Of a stretch of DNA of 64,000 nt, positions 46,141-58,600 are shown in pieces. The stretch is taken from NCBI RefSeq assembly GCF_964340395.1, contig NC_135559.1, positions 15,579,563-15,643,562 of the forward strand. Direction: 5' to 3'. The position numbers and the translations under genes are program-made. Origin of the DNA: Glandiceps talaboti. Taxonomy: Eukaryota > Hemichordata > Enteropneusta > Spengelidae. The notes beneath the pieces were generated by a model. The model ran no database searches and was not told where the DNA came from. It worked only from the letters and a program-made list of their open reading frames with translations. The first letter of the stretch is position 1. Every line of letters begins with the position of its first letter.

Positions 46141-46985
46141 GTGACACCCCAGATTACCCATTGATGTGTACATGGGCTTGTCTATGTAGTCAAGTCTGAA
46201 GGACCTGGGGACCTGGGGGAGAGAAAACTCTGCATAGGAATTTATTGTTACCCTGCAGTTCACTACCAATTCTATACACAGAACGACCATTGAAACTACC
46301 AAGTTTCCAGTTCAAGAAATACAAGCAGCCAGGCAAGAGTTCAGAAGAAATGTGAAGAGGAAGAAACAGCCGAAGATGATGTTATACTGGATTTTCCAAT
46401 TATAATTACATCCACATCAAAGAGACAAGATGAAACTAGAGGACAGAAAATTACAGGTATGGAGTGTGGTATTAAAGGAAAATGCAGTACCTATTCCATC
46501 TTCAATATCTGTAGAGACAATTGGAAAAAGTCATGCTGAAGAAGAAAGATCAGAGACAGAGAGAGAAATGCACAACGTCAGAGGAGAAGTCACTGATTCA
46601 ACCTTCAAGAGTATTGAATCACCTACTAAAGTCAGCACTAGTGACATGTCAGCTGAGAGATACACCAGAAATGGATGTGACTACAACAGATGGAATGAGT
46701 GTAAGAAAATAATCTCAACGTGTGGAAATAATGGAATCGGAAACCGAATCTGATGATAGAACTCTACCCAGGAAATCTACTAGAATAAGTCGACGACCTG
46801 ACAGACTGACTTATGCACAGATATGTCAGAAGGATGGTGAGAATGAAATGGTAAAAGACCTGAAGACTATATTTGCAGAATTGCAGAACTTGATCGTGGG
46901 ACAAGGACAGAGATTTTCCAACTTGAAAAGGAAACTAGCTTCAAGTAAAGAGAAGAATGGTTATGTGGAAATTGGTGTGAGAAGT
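46141..46985 (+). pseudogene. Gypsy 3' coding tail
   Basis: Hydrophilic open segments at 46,430-46,753 and 46,722-46,988 (RKSTRISRRPDRLTYAQI) probably derive from the C-terminal part of pol. No further domain recognised. Confidence 0.5.
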
Positions 46986-48480
<1,495 letters not shown>

Positions 48481-49240
48481 TATACCTTTCCTGTGATGTA
48501 ATTCATCAATACGTTGTCACTTTACGAAAACGTGCAAAATGGGGCTGTTTTTTCTTGTTAACTTACTGTATTCAAAAGAGTGGTATGTGGAGTTTTTGCG
48601 CTATTGACTGCAAATGAGGTTTACTGGTCAACACTTGCTAGTGCTGTTGTCTGTATGGGCAACAGTACTATCAACTGTTGACTGATGATATCACACGTGC
48701 ATGCGTACATATTTTCAAAACAAAGGAACCTGGAGTCTTCTGTTAGCTTTTAGAGTCACCCGACCATACAAACTTAATTTCATGGTTGTTTTTTTACAAA
48801 TGTTTGAAGACAACTTGCCACCCTTGTGCCAGAAAAGGACTCTGAATGAACACATTTGGTAATTATTAGAGAAGTACGGTTTTCAACGTTCCTGTTTTGT
48901 TTTCTGTTGTCACTGTCGTCATGTGTTAACCGTATGTACGGAACAGTTAGTCTTGCTGCTAGATGCTCGGGCTTTCTTTCGATGCTACATGTATAACTAT
49001 AAGCGAACGAAGTTCGCATGTGAGGGCCTGCCCGAACATGTTCTATCCTCGATAGCGTTTTTCGGCTGTGTGTCGTATTTTATCGGAAGAACATCCGAGG
49101 GCTAGCTGATAGACTACGGAACAGTCTGCTGAGAGAGTGAGAATGTAGTAGGTGTATTACAAAATACATTTGACTGATCGTGCTCGTGTAACATTATACA
49201 TCAGTTTCCCTCAGGCCTGTGGGTCATCCCAACACACAGA
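48481..49240. other. Noncoding intron stretch
   Basis: No exon recognised. GCGAACGAAGTTCGC (about 49,003-49,017) is a small palindrome. Confidence 0.4.
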
Positions 49241-49269
49241 CTGTTTCCCTCAAGGTTTCGTCGTTCGCG

Positions 49270-49353
49270 ATTGCCTTGATATTAGGTTACATGCCTGAGT
49301 TCTGATGTGCATCCTTGTGCTGAAGGCATATATTAACCCAATATCAAGGCAAT
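49270..49353. mobile_element. Small inverted-repeat element, copy 1
   Basis: 20-bp arms 49,270-49,289 (ATTGCCTTGATATTAGGTTA) and 49,334-49,353 pair with one mismatch around a 44-base loop that contains ATCCTTGTGCTGAAGGCATAT. Related in arm and loop to 50,902-51,018, so the two are members of a MITE-like family. Confidence 0.7.
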
Positions 49354-49689
49354 GATACTTTTGATATATGTCTCCACAGATATTTGTTTCATACAAGAAA
49401 TATGCCAGGAAATTTAAAAAAGAATGAAGCTTGACTTTGAATTTGAGATTCATTAAAAAAACGGATTGATTTAGATGTACTCTTATAAGGTCAACCTCAT
49501 TTGCATAATTAAAAAAAACACAATGACCTTGTAGATCTGGTGTAGGACTACCCTAGGAGTACCGAATTCAATATATTCCACATCCGACATGTAAGAAATA
49601 TCAACTATTTCAAATGACATCAAAGGTTATAGTGATGTAGTAGGGTATTAAAATCAGCTGTTCACTGTGATAGTTATTCTTACCTTTAG

Positions 49690-50560
49690 TAAGAGTGTTA
49701 TATTATGCTTCTGTCTGTCTGTCTGTCTGTCTGTCTGTGGACACAATATCTAACAAATCAGAGCATCAATTCTAATTAAACTTAATCCTTATTGTAACAA
49801 CAAGAACTGATTAGATTTTGGTAAACATCCTATGAACAACAATGACACATTTGCCTAATTAACATTTGTGATACCAATTAGCATCTGTCTTCACAATACT
49901 TTTGACGTAGCTATTAGTTTAAATTAGTCATTGGTATATTTTTGGTAATCAGATCTTTGAAATCTCTTGCTACAGTTTGACATATCTAATTTGAATATTG
50001 ACCCAACGTTTTACAAACGTATCACATTGCATGTTGTGCTGGCCGTAAATAGACCACGTCAGCAGGCAATCTTGCTGAAGAATTCACCAAGATAAATTAA
50101 TACGGGTATTCACTATTTCATTCTCAATCAAAATTGAAAATCTTTTTTGTACTTTGATAGTTGAACATGTTTGCACGCCCACATTTCTGTCTGTCGGGTA
50201 AGATCTAGAGCATGAAAAGGTCATCTGTCAAAGCAGGTCAGCTTCAACCTAGCTCCTGGTCAAATCATCTGCTTTCTACCGAAAATTCTTGAATTCACCA
50301 TTACATAAAGACCTTGCCATTTTTTTCCTATGGTAATTTAAAGCACATAATTTATAAGCTTCCCGGTTCGTATTAAGGAAACTATGAGTGAAACACCGGA
50401 CCGAAAATTCTGGGGATCAAGTATGTTTACAAATTGATTTACTGGCACGAAATAAGAGATGTCAGTTGAAATGATATACTATCTAATATGGTGGACTTTA
50501 GTGAAAGTTATGGCAAGTTGAAAATATGCCAAATTCAACTTTTGTAGAAACGCTTAGCCA
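49690..50560 (+). repeat. Dispersed repeat with (CTGT)n head
   Basis: (CTGT)n at 49,711-49,738 is followed by GAACTGATTAGATTTTGGTAAACATCC, matching 57,690-57,715. Later the stretch CAGGTCAGCTTCAAC...CTGCTTTCTACCGAAAATTCTTG (50,236-50,295) matches 58,382-58,435 and, in reverse, 62,640-62,700. The part at 50,340-50,530 matches 62,330-62,580 in reverse. This shows one longer dispersed repeat family with three or more copies in the window. Confidence 0.7.
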
Positions 50561-50901
50561 GAGTTCCAAAGCTGTTTTTTTTATTGATATAGTATTAGTA
50601 ACTAGATTCGGTAACTAATGGATTTATTCCTGTAGTCATAATTCACATTATCAAAAGTGAGGTATTTTTCACAAACAATATGACGGGATGAACAAAGGTG
50701 ACGATAATTATAATTATGAAACAACAATATTTGACACACTTAGTTAAGAGTTTAATTAATTAATACAATCAATAGGTAAATATCATTCAGAGTCACTGTT
50801 GTCGTTGAAATCAGATCCACTTGCATGGTTGTCATGATGTCGGTACAGTTTATGCAGGTGGTGTAAAAATAATATCTGTGCTCTAGACATATAACAAAAA
50901 C

Positions 50902-51018
50902 ATTATCGCCTAGATATTGGGTTATATACCCGAGGTACAAGGATACATCAACACTCCACTATTATCGTTCAATTGTATCCTTGCCCTTAGGCATATAACC
51001 TAATATCTAGACAATAAT
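50902..51018. mobile_element. Small inverted-repeat element, copy 2
   Basis: 26-bp arms 50,902-50,927 and 50,993-51,018 pair with three mismatches. The loop shares ATCCTTGCCCTTAGGCATAT with copy 1. It lies only 64 bases before the DED exon acceptor. Confidence 0.7.
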
Positions 51019-51081
51019 ATATATATTATGTTAGAATATTATCATAAATGACCTTATCTTATTCTGTATCTATACATGCAG

Positions 51082-51321
51082 ATCAAATGATAGTAATGAT
51101 TGATCACTGTTGTATAATTAAACACACTCCTAAATTGAGCAGAAGAGAAGCTGACGACATGAAAAAAAATGCTACAGGCCACACCTTGTGTGATAAACTA
51201 ATTGAGTTTCGTCAAATTGGTGAAGACAAATTTGATGTGTTGAAAGAATTATTTAAAGTTGTGAAAAGACATGATCTATTAGAAGACGTGTTAAAATACG
51301 AGGAGACTGTATGCTCACAAG
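51082..51321 (+). CDS. Death effector domain gene, second coding exon
   Basis: The exon is bounded by TATACATGCAG| and a near-consensus donor CACAAG|GTAAGT. It is 240 nt, phase 1 to phase 1. It encodes QMIVMIDHCCII, LSRREADDMKKN, LCDKLIEFRQIGEDKFD and VLKELFKVVKRHDLLEDVLKYE. The last block is the hallmark DED helix with the R-x-D-L-L charge motif. Joined to the exon at 36,453 it gives a complete domain of about 100 residues at the protein N-terminus, as in FADD-like adaptors and initiator caspases. The partner domain (death domain or caspase) should be on later exons, which I could not find in the window. The ATG at 51,048 that makes this look like a separate small gene is inside the intron. 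Confidence 0.75.
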
Positions 51322-52103
51322 GTAAGTACATTAAACAATTTGTCTTATTATTAGGCTCACCGAGGGTGCATTCACAAAAACCAAGGAGGGGAGTGTTAGG
51401 TGATATTTCATCGATACCTTAAAGAACTTTCGAATATCACCCACCAGACTCATAAATTTATCAAGTACTCCCTTCCAAGTCCATCTTGTACCCCATCCCC
51501 AGCCTCTCAGTGAAAATTATAAATGTAACATTTGTTTTCAAAATTGTACTATTTTAGGCAAATATTTCTATGTGAATTAACTTTACAGATATCATAATAG
51601 ATGCATAATAACACATTAATAAACTGATAAGGTGATAACAAATTAAAAAATCCTGAAAATATGTGTTTGTGTAATTTAAGAACATATTATAAAAAAAACA
51701 AGCTACCTGTACCAGCACAACACGAAGTAACTGCAGTGGGATGGACTTCACATTTTCTTTGTAAGTTTGCTCTTGAAGGATGTTGTAGGTTGACAATAAA
51801 GACAAACAAAAATACTTAAAATGGTCGAAAATTAAAATTTGTATTCCAAGGACCATAGGACTAGTTCTCCAAGGTCGATCACTGTTGTCATCCCTAGCTT
51901 ACTAATTAGAATCTGAAGAAACATTGCATGGCGAAATATGACGTGTTGTGACGTAGTTGGGCTGACGATCAACCATACAAAGGGGTAACAAGAACTACAA
52001 CTATGGACACCAGTTTGGTAGTAGTACAGATTGATTCATCGTCAAGTGTTTGACCTATCATTTGACTATCATTCGTGCATTTCCATTCATTAATTGAAGA
52101 CAT
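51322..52103. other. Intron or intergenic stretch after the DED exon
   Basis: No further exon was recognised. A minus-strand frame at 51,554-51,856 is hydrophobic and AT-driven and is not supported. Confidence 0.4.
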
Positions 52104-53207
52104 GGACTTATCAGTTGATGGTCCTGACTTATCAGTTGATGGTCCTGACTTATCAGTTGATGGTCCTGAATTGTCATTTGACGGTCCTGAGATGACTTTT
52201 CGATTGACAGTCCTAAATTGTCATTTGACGGTCCAAACTTATCATTTGACGGCCCTGACTTATCATTTGACGGCCCTGACTTATCAATTGACGGTCCTGA
52301 CTTATCAATTGACGGTCCTGACTTATCAATTAATGGTCCTGACCTATCAATTGATGGTCCTGACTTGTCAATTGATAGTCCTGACTTGTCAATTGATAGT
52401 CCTGACTTGTCAGTTGATGGTCCTGAGTTGTCAATTGACGGTCTTGACTTGTCAATTGACAGTCTTGACTTATCATTTGACAGTCCTGACTTGTCAACTA
52501 ACGGTCCTGACTTGTCATTTGACAGACCCGACTTATCAATTGACAGTCCTGACTTATCAATTGACGGTCCTGACTTGTCAATTGACAGTCCTGACTTATC
52601 ATTTGACAGTCCTGACTTGTCAACTAACGGTCCTGACTTGTCATTTGACAGACCTGACTTATCATTTGACAGTCCTGACTTGTCATTTGACGGACCTGAC
52701 TTGTCATTTGACAGACCTGACTTATCAATTGACAGTCCTGACTTATCAATTGACGGTCCTGACTTGTCAATTGACAGTCCTGACTTATCATTTGATGGTC
52801 CTGACTTATCAATTGACGAACCTGACTTGTCATTTGACAGACCTGACTTATCAATTGACAGTCCTGACTTGTCATTTGACGGACCTGACTTGTCATTTGA
52901 CGGACCTGACTTATCAATTGACAGTCCTGACTTGTCAATTGACGGTCCTGACTTATCAATTGACGGACCCGACTTGTCATTTAACAGTCCTGACTTATCA
53001 TTTGACAGTCCTGACTTGTCAACTAACGGTCCTGACTTGTCATTTGACAGTCCTGACTTGTCATTTGACGGACCTGACTTTTCATTTTACAGACCTGACT
53101 TATCAATTGACAGTCCTGACCTATCAATTGACAGACCTGACTTATCACTTGACAGTCCTGACTTGTCAGTTGATGGTCCTGACTTATCAATTGACAGTCC
53201 TGACTTA
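52104..53207. repeat. 21-bp minisatellite, array 1 (about 52 units)
   Basis: Unit close to CTGACTTATCAATTGACGGTC with variants TTGTCA, TTTGAC, ACAGTCC, GGACC. Because the period is a multiple of three and no unit contains a stop, plus frames read LSIDGPD and LTVLTCQ repeats and a minus frame reads QLISQDR repeats. One irregular 26-base unit near 52,190 shifts the frame, which argues against selection for a single protein. The array could be an exon of a repetitive protein, but no splice sites or flanking domains support this. Confidence 0.9.
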
Positions 53208-53678
53208 AGTTATAATTTTAACTATTTTGCATACAAACTCTCTCTGGACATGATAAAATATGTTTTTCACATCGCAAACTTATTTAAATGGTGACGGAAG
53301 TGAAGTTATCCCACAATTCCTTGGACAATACCCAACAGGCACTCGTGAAGTTGCTAGATCACAGAGAACTATGGCAATGCAGAACTATGACAGTGAGGCC
53401 GTCAGGCTGAACAGCGAGCAATGAACCTGATTGATGGACCCTGCATGCCACACCACCATTCGTGGACTGAGATAATATTAGTATGGGAAATGCAGCGAAG
53501 AGCGTTAGCACCGAGCATATTACATGTACCCTCAGACCACTACAGAGAACAGTGGTCTGAGACTAGCTCTGGATGTATATCCAACAAAGTTCGACACTAG
53601 TCTGAGATGTACCGCAGTACTGTAATGTACGCCGGTCGAGCTGTATTCTCTACATATATGTAGCGCAGTACCGTAATG
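53208..53678. other. Spacer between minisatellite arrays
   Basis: Unique sequence. Near its end a short repeat, CAGTACYGTAATG.ACGCCGGYCGA, occurs twice (about 53,614 and 53,665), the second leading directly into the duplicated flank. Confidence 0.6.
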
Positions 53679-53908
53679 GACGCCGGCCGACAAGCTAAAC
53701 ACATCGCACGATAAGAATGTGAGAAATTTTGTGTGTACATTAGCTGTGTCCTCAATCAAACACGCAGTCAGAAATTAGTGATCTAGGAAACTCTGCATGG
53801 TGCTGTAATACCATAAGTCGGTGACGGATCCGGATCATCTCTTCCAATTTCAACTTGTCCCATTTCAACTCGCCCAAGTGTCAACTTGTCCCAATTTCAG
53901 TGCATCGG
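53679..53908. repeat. Exact 230-bp duplicated flank, copy 1
   Basis: Identical, base for base, to 54,744-54,973 (offset 1,065). It includes CAACTTGTCCCATTTCAACTCGCCC-type motifs near its right end. Confidence 0.95.
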
Positions 53909-54743
53909 TCCTGACTTGTCATTTGACAGACCCGACTTATCAATTGACAGTCCTGACTTATCAATTGACGGTCCTGACTTGTCAATTGACAGTCCTGACT
54001 TATCATTTGACAGTCCTGACTTGTCAACTAACGGTCCTGACTTGTCATTTGACAGACCTGACTTATCATTTGACAGTCCTGACTTGTCATTTGACGGACC
54101 TGACTTGTCATTTGACAGACCTGACTTATCAATTGACAGTCCTGACTTATCAATTGACGGTCCTGACTTGTCAATTGACAGTCCTGACTTATCATTTGAT
54201 GGTCCTGACTTATCAATTGACGAACCTGACTTGTCATTTGACAGACCTGACTTATCAATTGACAGTCCTGACTTGTCATTTGACGGACCTGACTTGTCAT
54301 TTGACGGACCTGACTTATCAATTGACAGTCCTGACTTGTCAATTGACGGTCCTGACTTGTCAATTGACGGTCCTGACTTATCAATTGACGGACCTGACTT
54401 GTCATTTAACAGTCCTGACTTATCATTTGACAGTCCTGACTTGTCAACTAACGGTCCTGACTTGTCATTTGACAGTCCTGACTTGTCATTTGACGGACCT
54501 GACTTTTCATTTTACAGACCTGACTTATCAATTGACAGTCCTGACCTATCAATTGACAGACCTGACTTATCAATTGACAGTCCTGACTTGTCAGTTGATG
54601 GTCCTGACTTATCAATTGACGGTCCTGACTTGTCAATTGACGGTCCTGACTTGTCAATTGACGGTCCTGACTTGTCAATTGACAGTCCTGTCTTATCATT
54701 TGATGGTCCTGACTTATCAATTGACGGTCCTGACTTATCAATT
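53909..54743. repeat. 21-bp minisatellite, array 2 (about 40 units)
   Basis: Unit order closely follows array 1 from about 52,505 onward, including the rare CAACTAACGG and TTTTCATTTTACAG variants, with one extra unit in the middle and about seven more at the right end. So array 2 is a copy of the right two-thirds of array 1 that has since changed length. Confidence 0.9.
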
Positions 54744-54973
54744 GACGCCGGCCGACAAGCTAAACACATCGCACGATAAGAATGTGAGAAATTTTGTGTG
54801 TACATTAGCTGTGTCCTCAATCAAACACGCAGTCAGAAATTAGTGATCTAGGAAACTCTGCATGGTGCTGTAATACCATAAGTCGGTGACGGATCCGGAT
54901 CATCTCTTCCAATTTCAACTTGTCCCATTTCAACTCGCCCAAGTGTCAACTTGTCCCAATTTCAGTGCATCGG
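54744..54973. repeat. Exact 230-bp duplicated flank, copy 2
   Basis: Identical to 53,679-53,908. Unique sequence resumes at 54,974. Confidence 0.95.
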
Positions 54974-55621
54974 ATTCCTAGACTGAATGTTTGTTATATT
55001 TTTCAGTATCTGTTACAACAATAAATGTCTGGTTTTCCTGCCAAAACAAGGGAGGGATAAACCATAGAGGTATACCTTATGTATACCTCCATGGATAAAC
55101 CAAACTGAACGGTTTTGACACCTTTGAAGACTTAGTATCACAACGTCTTTTATATTACTAAAATACATGCACACATACATTATATTGCAAAGATCTGTAA
55201 ATTACTTTCCTACGTGATTTTGAATGAGTGGGAAGAAATTGGGGCGAGTCGAAATTGGGGCACATTAACAAAGGGGCGAACTGAAATTAGGGCAAGTTGA
55301 AATGGAACCACAGGCGGAATAGGCACCCAGAGTTGCGCATTTGTATTCTCTTAAACACAGAACTGACATCTACCCCACATACACACTTGCTGTAAAGTAC
55401 TAAATAAAAAGAACAGTAACTGCAGTGATAAGTAGATTGATTAACATTTGTTGAGAATGTAAAAAAAAATAATCGGATCGTCGCACCACTTTAGACAACA
55501 TTTCCTGACGAGCAACAATTTTTTCCTTTTTAGTGGCCTACAAAAATGTGCCGATAACTTATTAAAACTAACAGCTACATCAATAATATTTTCAGGACAA
55601 GTGCGCTTTGGTATCGCAAAT
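54974..55621. other. Noncoding stretch with inverted TTTCAACT-type motifs
   Basis: Bases 55,232-55,310 (GGGGCGAGTCGAAATTGGGGCA...GGGCAAGTTGAAATGG) are an inverted, diverged match to the CAACTTGTCCCATTTCAACTCGCCC motif at 53,840-53,898 and 54,905-54,963. A small inverted repeat AGGTATAC/GTATACCT lies near 55,065-55,087. No exon seen. Confidence 0.6.
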
Positions 55622-55933
55622 GTATGTATCAAATTATATTGAATTTGAAGCGTGTATTCTTGAGATATAGCCTAATAACCGAAAACCATTAATTATGTAA
55701 ATTGCTCGTTAATATTCATGGGATGTTTACCAAAACCTGATAAAGCCTTGCCACTGCCCTACGGAATACATCTTTAAAATTTCGTTTGAATTGAGCAAGC
55801 TGTTATGGAAAAAACGATGACACAGACAGACAGACAGACAGACACACACACACACACACAGAGACACACAGACACAGAAACATACATAGACTTCCACCCA
55901 CTAAATACATCTCTTCCTTACGGAAAAAACAAC
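55622..55933 (-). repeat. Left arm of a 300-bp inverted repeat
   Basis: Reverse complement of 57,522-57,830 with moderate divergence. Contains an (AC)n/(AGAC)n tract at 55,820-55,885. Shared blocks include ATGTATTTAGTGGGTG, TTCCGTAGGG and GTTTTGGTAAACATCCCATGAATATTAA. Confidence 0.8.
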
Positions 55934-56189
55934 ACATTTCTGGCATGTAATGCAATACACTACATTAGCACTAATACAAGTAAATCTACTTGTAACAGCC
56001 ACACTGTTCTTAGGGCCAAAGACATGATTAGTATTAATAATGAAACGACATGTACCACATCGAGTACGATCGCATGGAAATGAACCAAGCTGTTAAAGGT
56101 ACTTCAGGAAATAATGAATTGGTAACCCTATTAGAATGGAAGATATTAAAATGCTTGTATATAATGTTCTTTACTCTAGTGAAAAAGGG
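55934..56189. other. Noncoding stretch inside the inverted repeat
   Basis: No gene recognised; the plus-strand frame at 55,805-56,083 is driven by the AC tract. Confidence 0.35.
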
Positions 56190-56365
56190 GTGGTATGTAT
56201 GTATGTATATATGTATGTAAGTATGTATGTATGTATGTATGTATGTATGTGTGTGTATGTATGTATGTATGTATGTATGTATGTATGTATGTATGTATAC
56301 ATGTATGTATGTATGTATGTATGTATGTATGTATGTATGTATGTATGTATGTATGTATGTATGTA
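56190..56365. repeat. (TATG)n microsatellite
   Basis: About 175 bp of near-perfect TATG. It directly abuts the 3' end of the LINE fragment on its right. Confidence 0.95.
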
Positions 56366-56389
56366 GAAAAAAAGAACAAAGATAATAGA

Positions 56390-57530
56390 TAAATATAAAA
56401 CGCTAAACTACAGTATCGAATACAAAGATAATGGAATTAGAGAATTTTCCACAGTTATTAGTGATTAAACCATCATTTGAGCTCATTATCTTTTTAAAGT
56501 ATTCTTTTTCAGATAATTTGGAGAAACTTTAAATTTCAATAGCTCTTTGAAATTGGTTTCAACCTTGTTACAGATGGATTATTACAATCCATTAAAGCAT
56601 GCATTTCATCACCAATAGCTTTACTATTACATACATGGCATAGTCTTTCATCCGGGATTCCTTGGTATCATAGTCTTTCGATTGGTAAATTATGTGCTGA
56701 GATCCTGAGCCAAGTTATGCTGATTCTGTGTCAAACATTATTTACTTGTTCTAGATATGGTGAAAATTTATAATTTGTTTTAAATTTGTTATATGTACGT
56801 AATTTGTTGTTCTCAGTTTTTTGAATCGTTGGCATCTAAATAGTATTGATAGAAATTCACTACTAAGATTTGTTATATCAGCATCACTATTAAGATCGGT
56901 TATCTCATGCAACTTATTGACAAGGGCTGTTCATGTGTTACCATGAGTTTTCTTTTGTGAGTTGAAAGCACATTGTACAAGGTTACTGCATTCTCCATTC
57001 CTTTAATCTGTTTTCATAATTTAGCATTTGTTTACACAATGACTGGATAACTTCCAAATGCTGCTTTTGAGGCAATATTACTTGACATTTTGTGTACACC
57101 CAACACTTGTTTGCAAAATGTAAAATGTATTTGTTCAGAAGGACGTTTGTCACTAAACAAACGTTTAATAAAATCTTCATTTTCAAGTTCTCCACATTGT
57201 TTTGATTTGTAAAGTTTAAAGTTAAAAGCTCCCCAAACTTCCGATCTGAACCATACATAAGAATGGACAAGGCTGTGCTTTTGAAGAGTTGAAGACCTGC
57301 TTTTTTAGAGATACTGTGTGATTATATAAGGATAGTGTTTGTCTCAGTGCATCTAGTACACGCTGTGCTTTCATAACTAAATTTTCAATTACTAATTTAG
57401 ATTTACCGCTACTTTAAAAGATAATTCCTAAGTATGTACAGGATGGTACGATTTGTAACTGTTCTATACCTAGGTAGAAATCACTATCGATCATTCGACC
57501 TATCTTATTGAAGATAACAACTTTTTTTGT
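56390..57530 (-). pseudogene. LINE fragment, RT 3' part and C-terminal zinc motif
   Basis: Reading right to left: KKVVIFNKIGRMIDSDFYLGIEQL...CTYLGIIF (57,530-57,415) is the thumb region following RT motif C. Then MYGSDRKFGEL, NVLLNKYILHFANKC and, near 56,640, a Cys/His motif CHVCNSKAIGDEMHALMDC. Stops and frameshifts throughout. It is the downstream part of the same LINE whose palm is at 60,340-61,250; about 2.8 kb of other repeat separates the two. Clade not assigned. Confidence 0.75.
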
Positions 57531-58600
57531 CCGTAAGGAAGACATGTATTTAGTGGGTGAAAGTCTGTGTGTATGTGTGGCTGTGTGTGTGTGTCTGTGT
57601 GTGTCTGTCTGTGTCATCGTTTTCTCCAAAACGGCTGGCTCAATTTAAACCAAAGTTTGGAGACGTATTCCGTAGGGTAATGGCAAGAACTGGTTAGGTT
57701 TTGGTAAACATCCCATGAATATTAATGAGCAATTTGTGTAATTAGTGGTTTTCAGAAATTAGGCTTTATATCAGGAATGCACACTTCAAATTCAATATAA
57801 TTTGGTACATACATTTGCAATACCTAAGCACACCTATCCAGAAAATATTATTGATGTAGCTGTCAGTTTTAATAAGTTATTGGCATATTTCGGTAATTAG
57901 ATGTGGTGGCCACAAAAAAAGAAAAGCATTGTTTCTGGTCAGGACATGTTGTCTAAATTCGATGTGAATTTAATATTTTTTTGTAATTGTTCATGATTAG
58001 TTCTGCAGTTGCCTTTACTGAAGTAGCAATTAACGTAGGTAGAGTTATTTTGTGTTTTCCCGTGGATCTGCAGACTACATTGGCTGGAAAAACACAGGGA
58101 AAAAAGATAGAAGTAGGGACATTTCAGTGATGCACTGTGACCAGTAACAATTCCTTCCCTTTTGTTGGCCTTTATTAAAACTCCTACTATGGTGAGAGCT
58201 ATGCTACAACATTCTATAAAAGCTTCATATTACATGTTGTAGTTGGCCATAAGATCGCATATGCAGGCAATCATACAATCTCTTCACTATTTCAAAATCT
58301 AAAATCTTGTTTGTACTTTATTCGATACTCGCGCGTGTTTCTGACTCTGAAACCATGCATGGGGAGATCGTTGGTCAAACCAGGTCAGCTTCAAATTCCG
58401 GGTGAAATCACCAGCTTTCTACTGAAAATTCTTGCTGGAGAATTCACAGAGATAAATCCATACGATCTTCTCTTCGATCAAAGTATTCTGGTTGCTTGTA
58501 TTGAAAGGTACATATATCGAAATAATATATCGATAAGTTTCTGTCCAGATTTGAATTTTATATTTTGAGAAACCAAACGAACTTGAGAGACATGGAAATT
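57522..58600 (+). repeat. Dispersed repeat, right inverted-repeat arm and continuation
   Basis: 57,522-57,830 is the right arm of the inverted pair with 55,622-55,933. The segment continues into the AT-rich unit also tandemly repeated at 1,740-2,345 and then (58,220-58,450) into the block shared with 50,030-50,300. A plus-strand frame at 58,311-58,568 (QLQIPGEITSFLLKIL) also appears in the minus-strand copy at 62.7 kb (HLQLPGQISHFLPKIL) but has no recognised domain. Confidence 0.65.

Noticed and set aside
51048-51422. Independent 124-codon gene starting at 51,048
   Set aside because: The frame runs through a strong acceptor at 51,081 and a strong donor at 51,321; only the part between them fits the DED, and the start codon lies in the intron.
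52104-54743. CRISPR-like array
   Set aside because: Contiguous 21-bp units without unique spacers; the setting is clearly eukaryotic.
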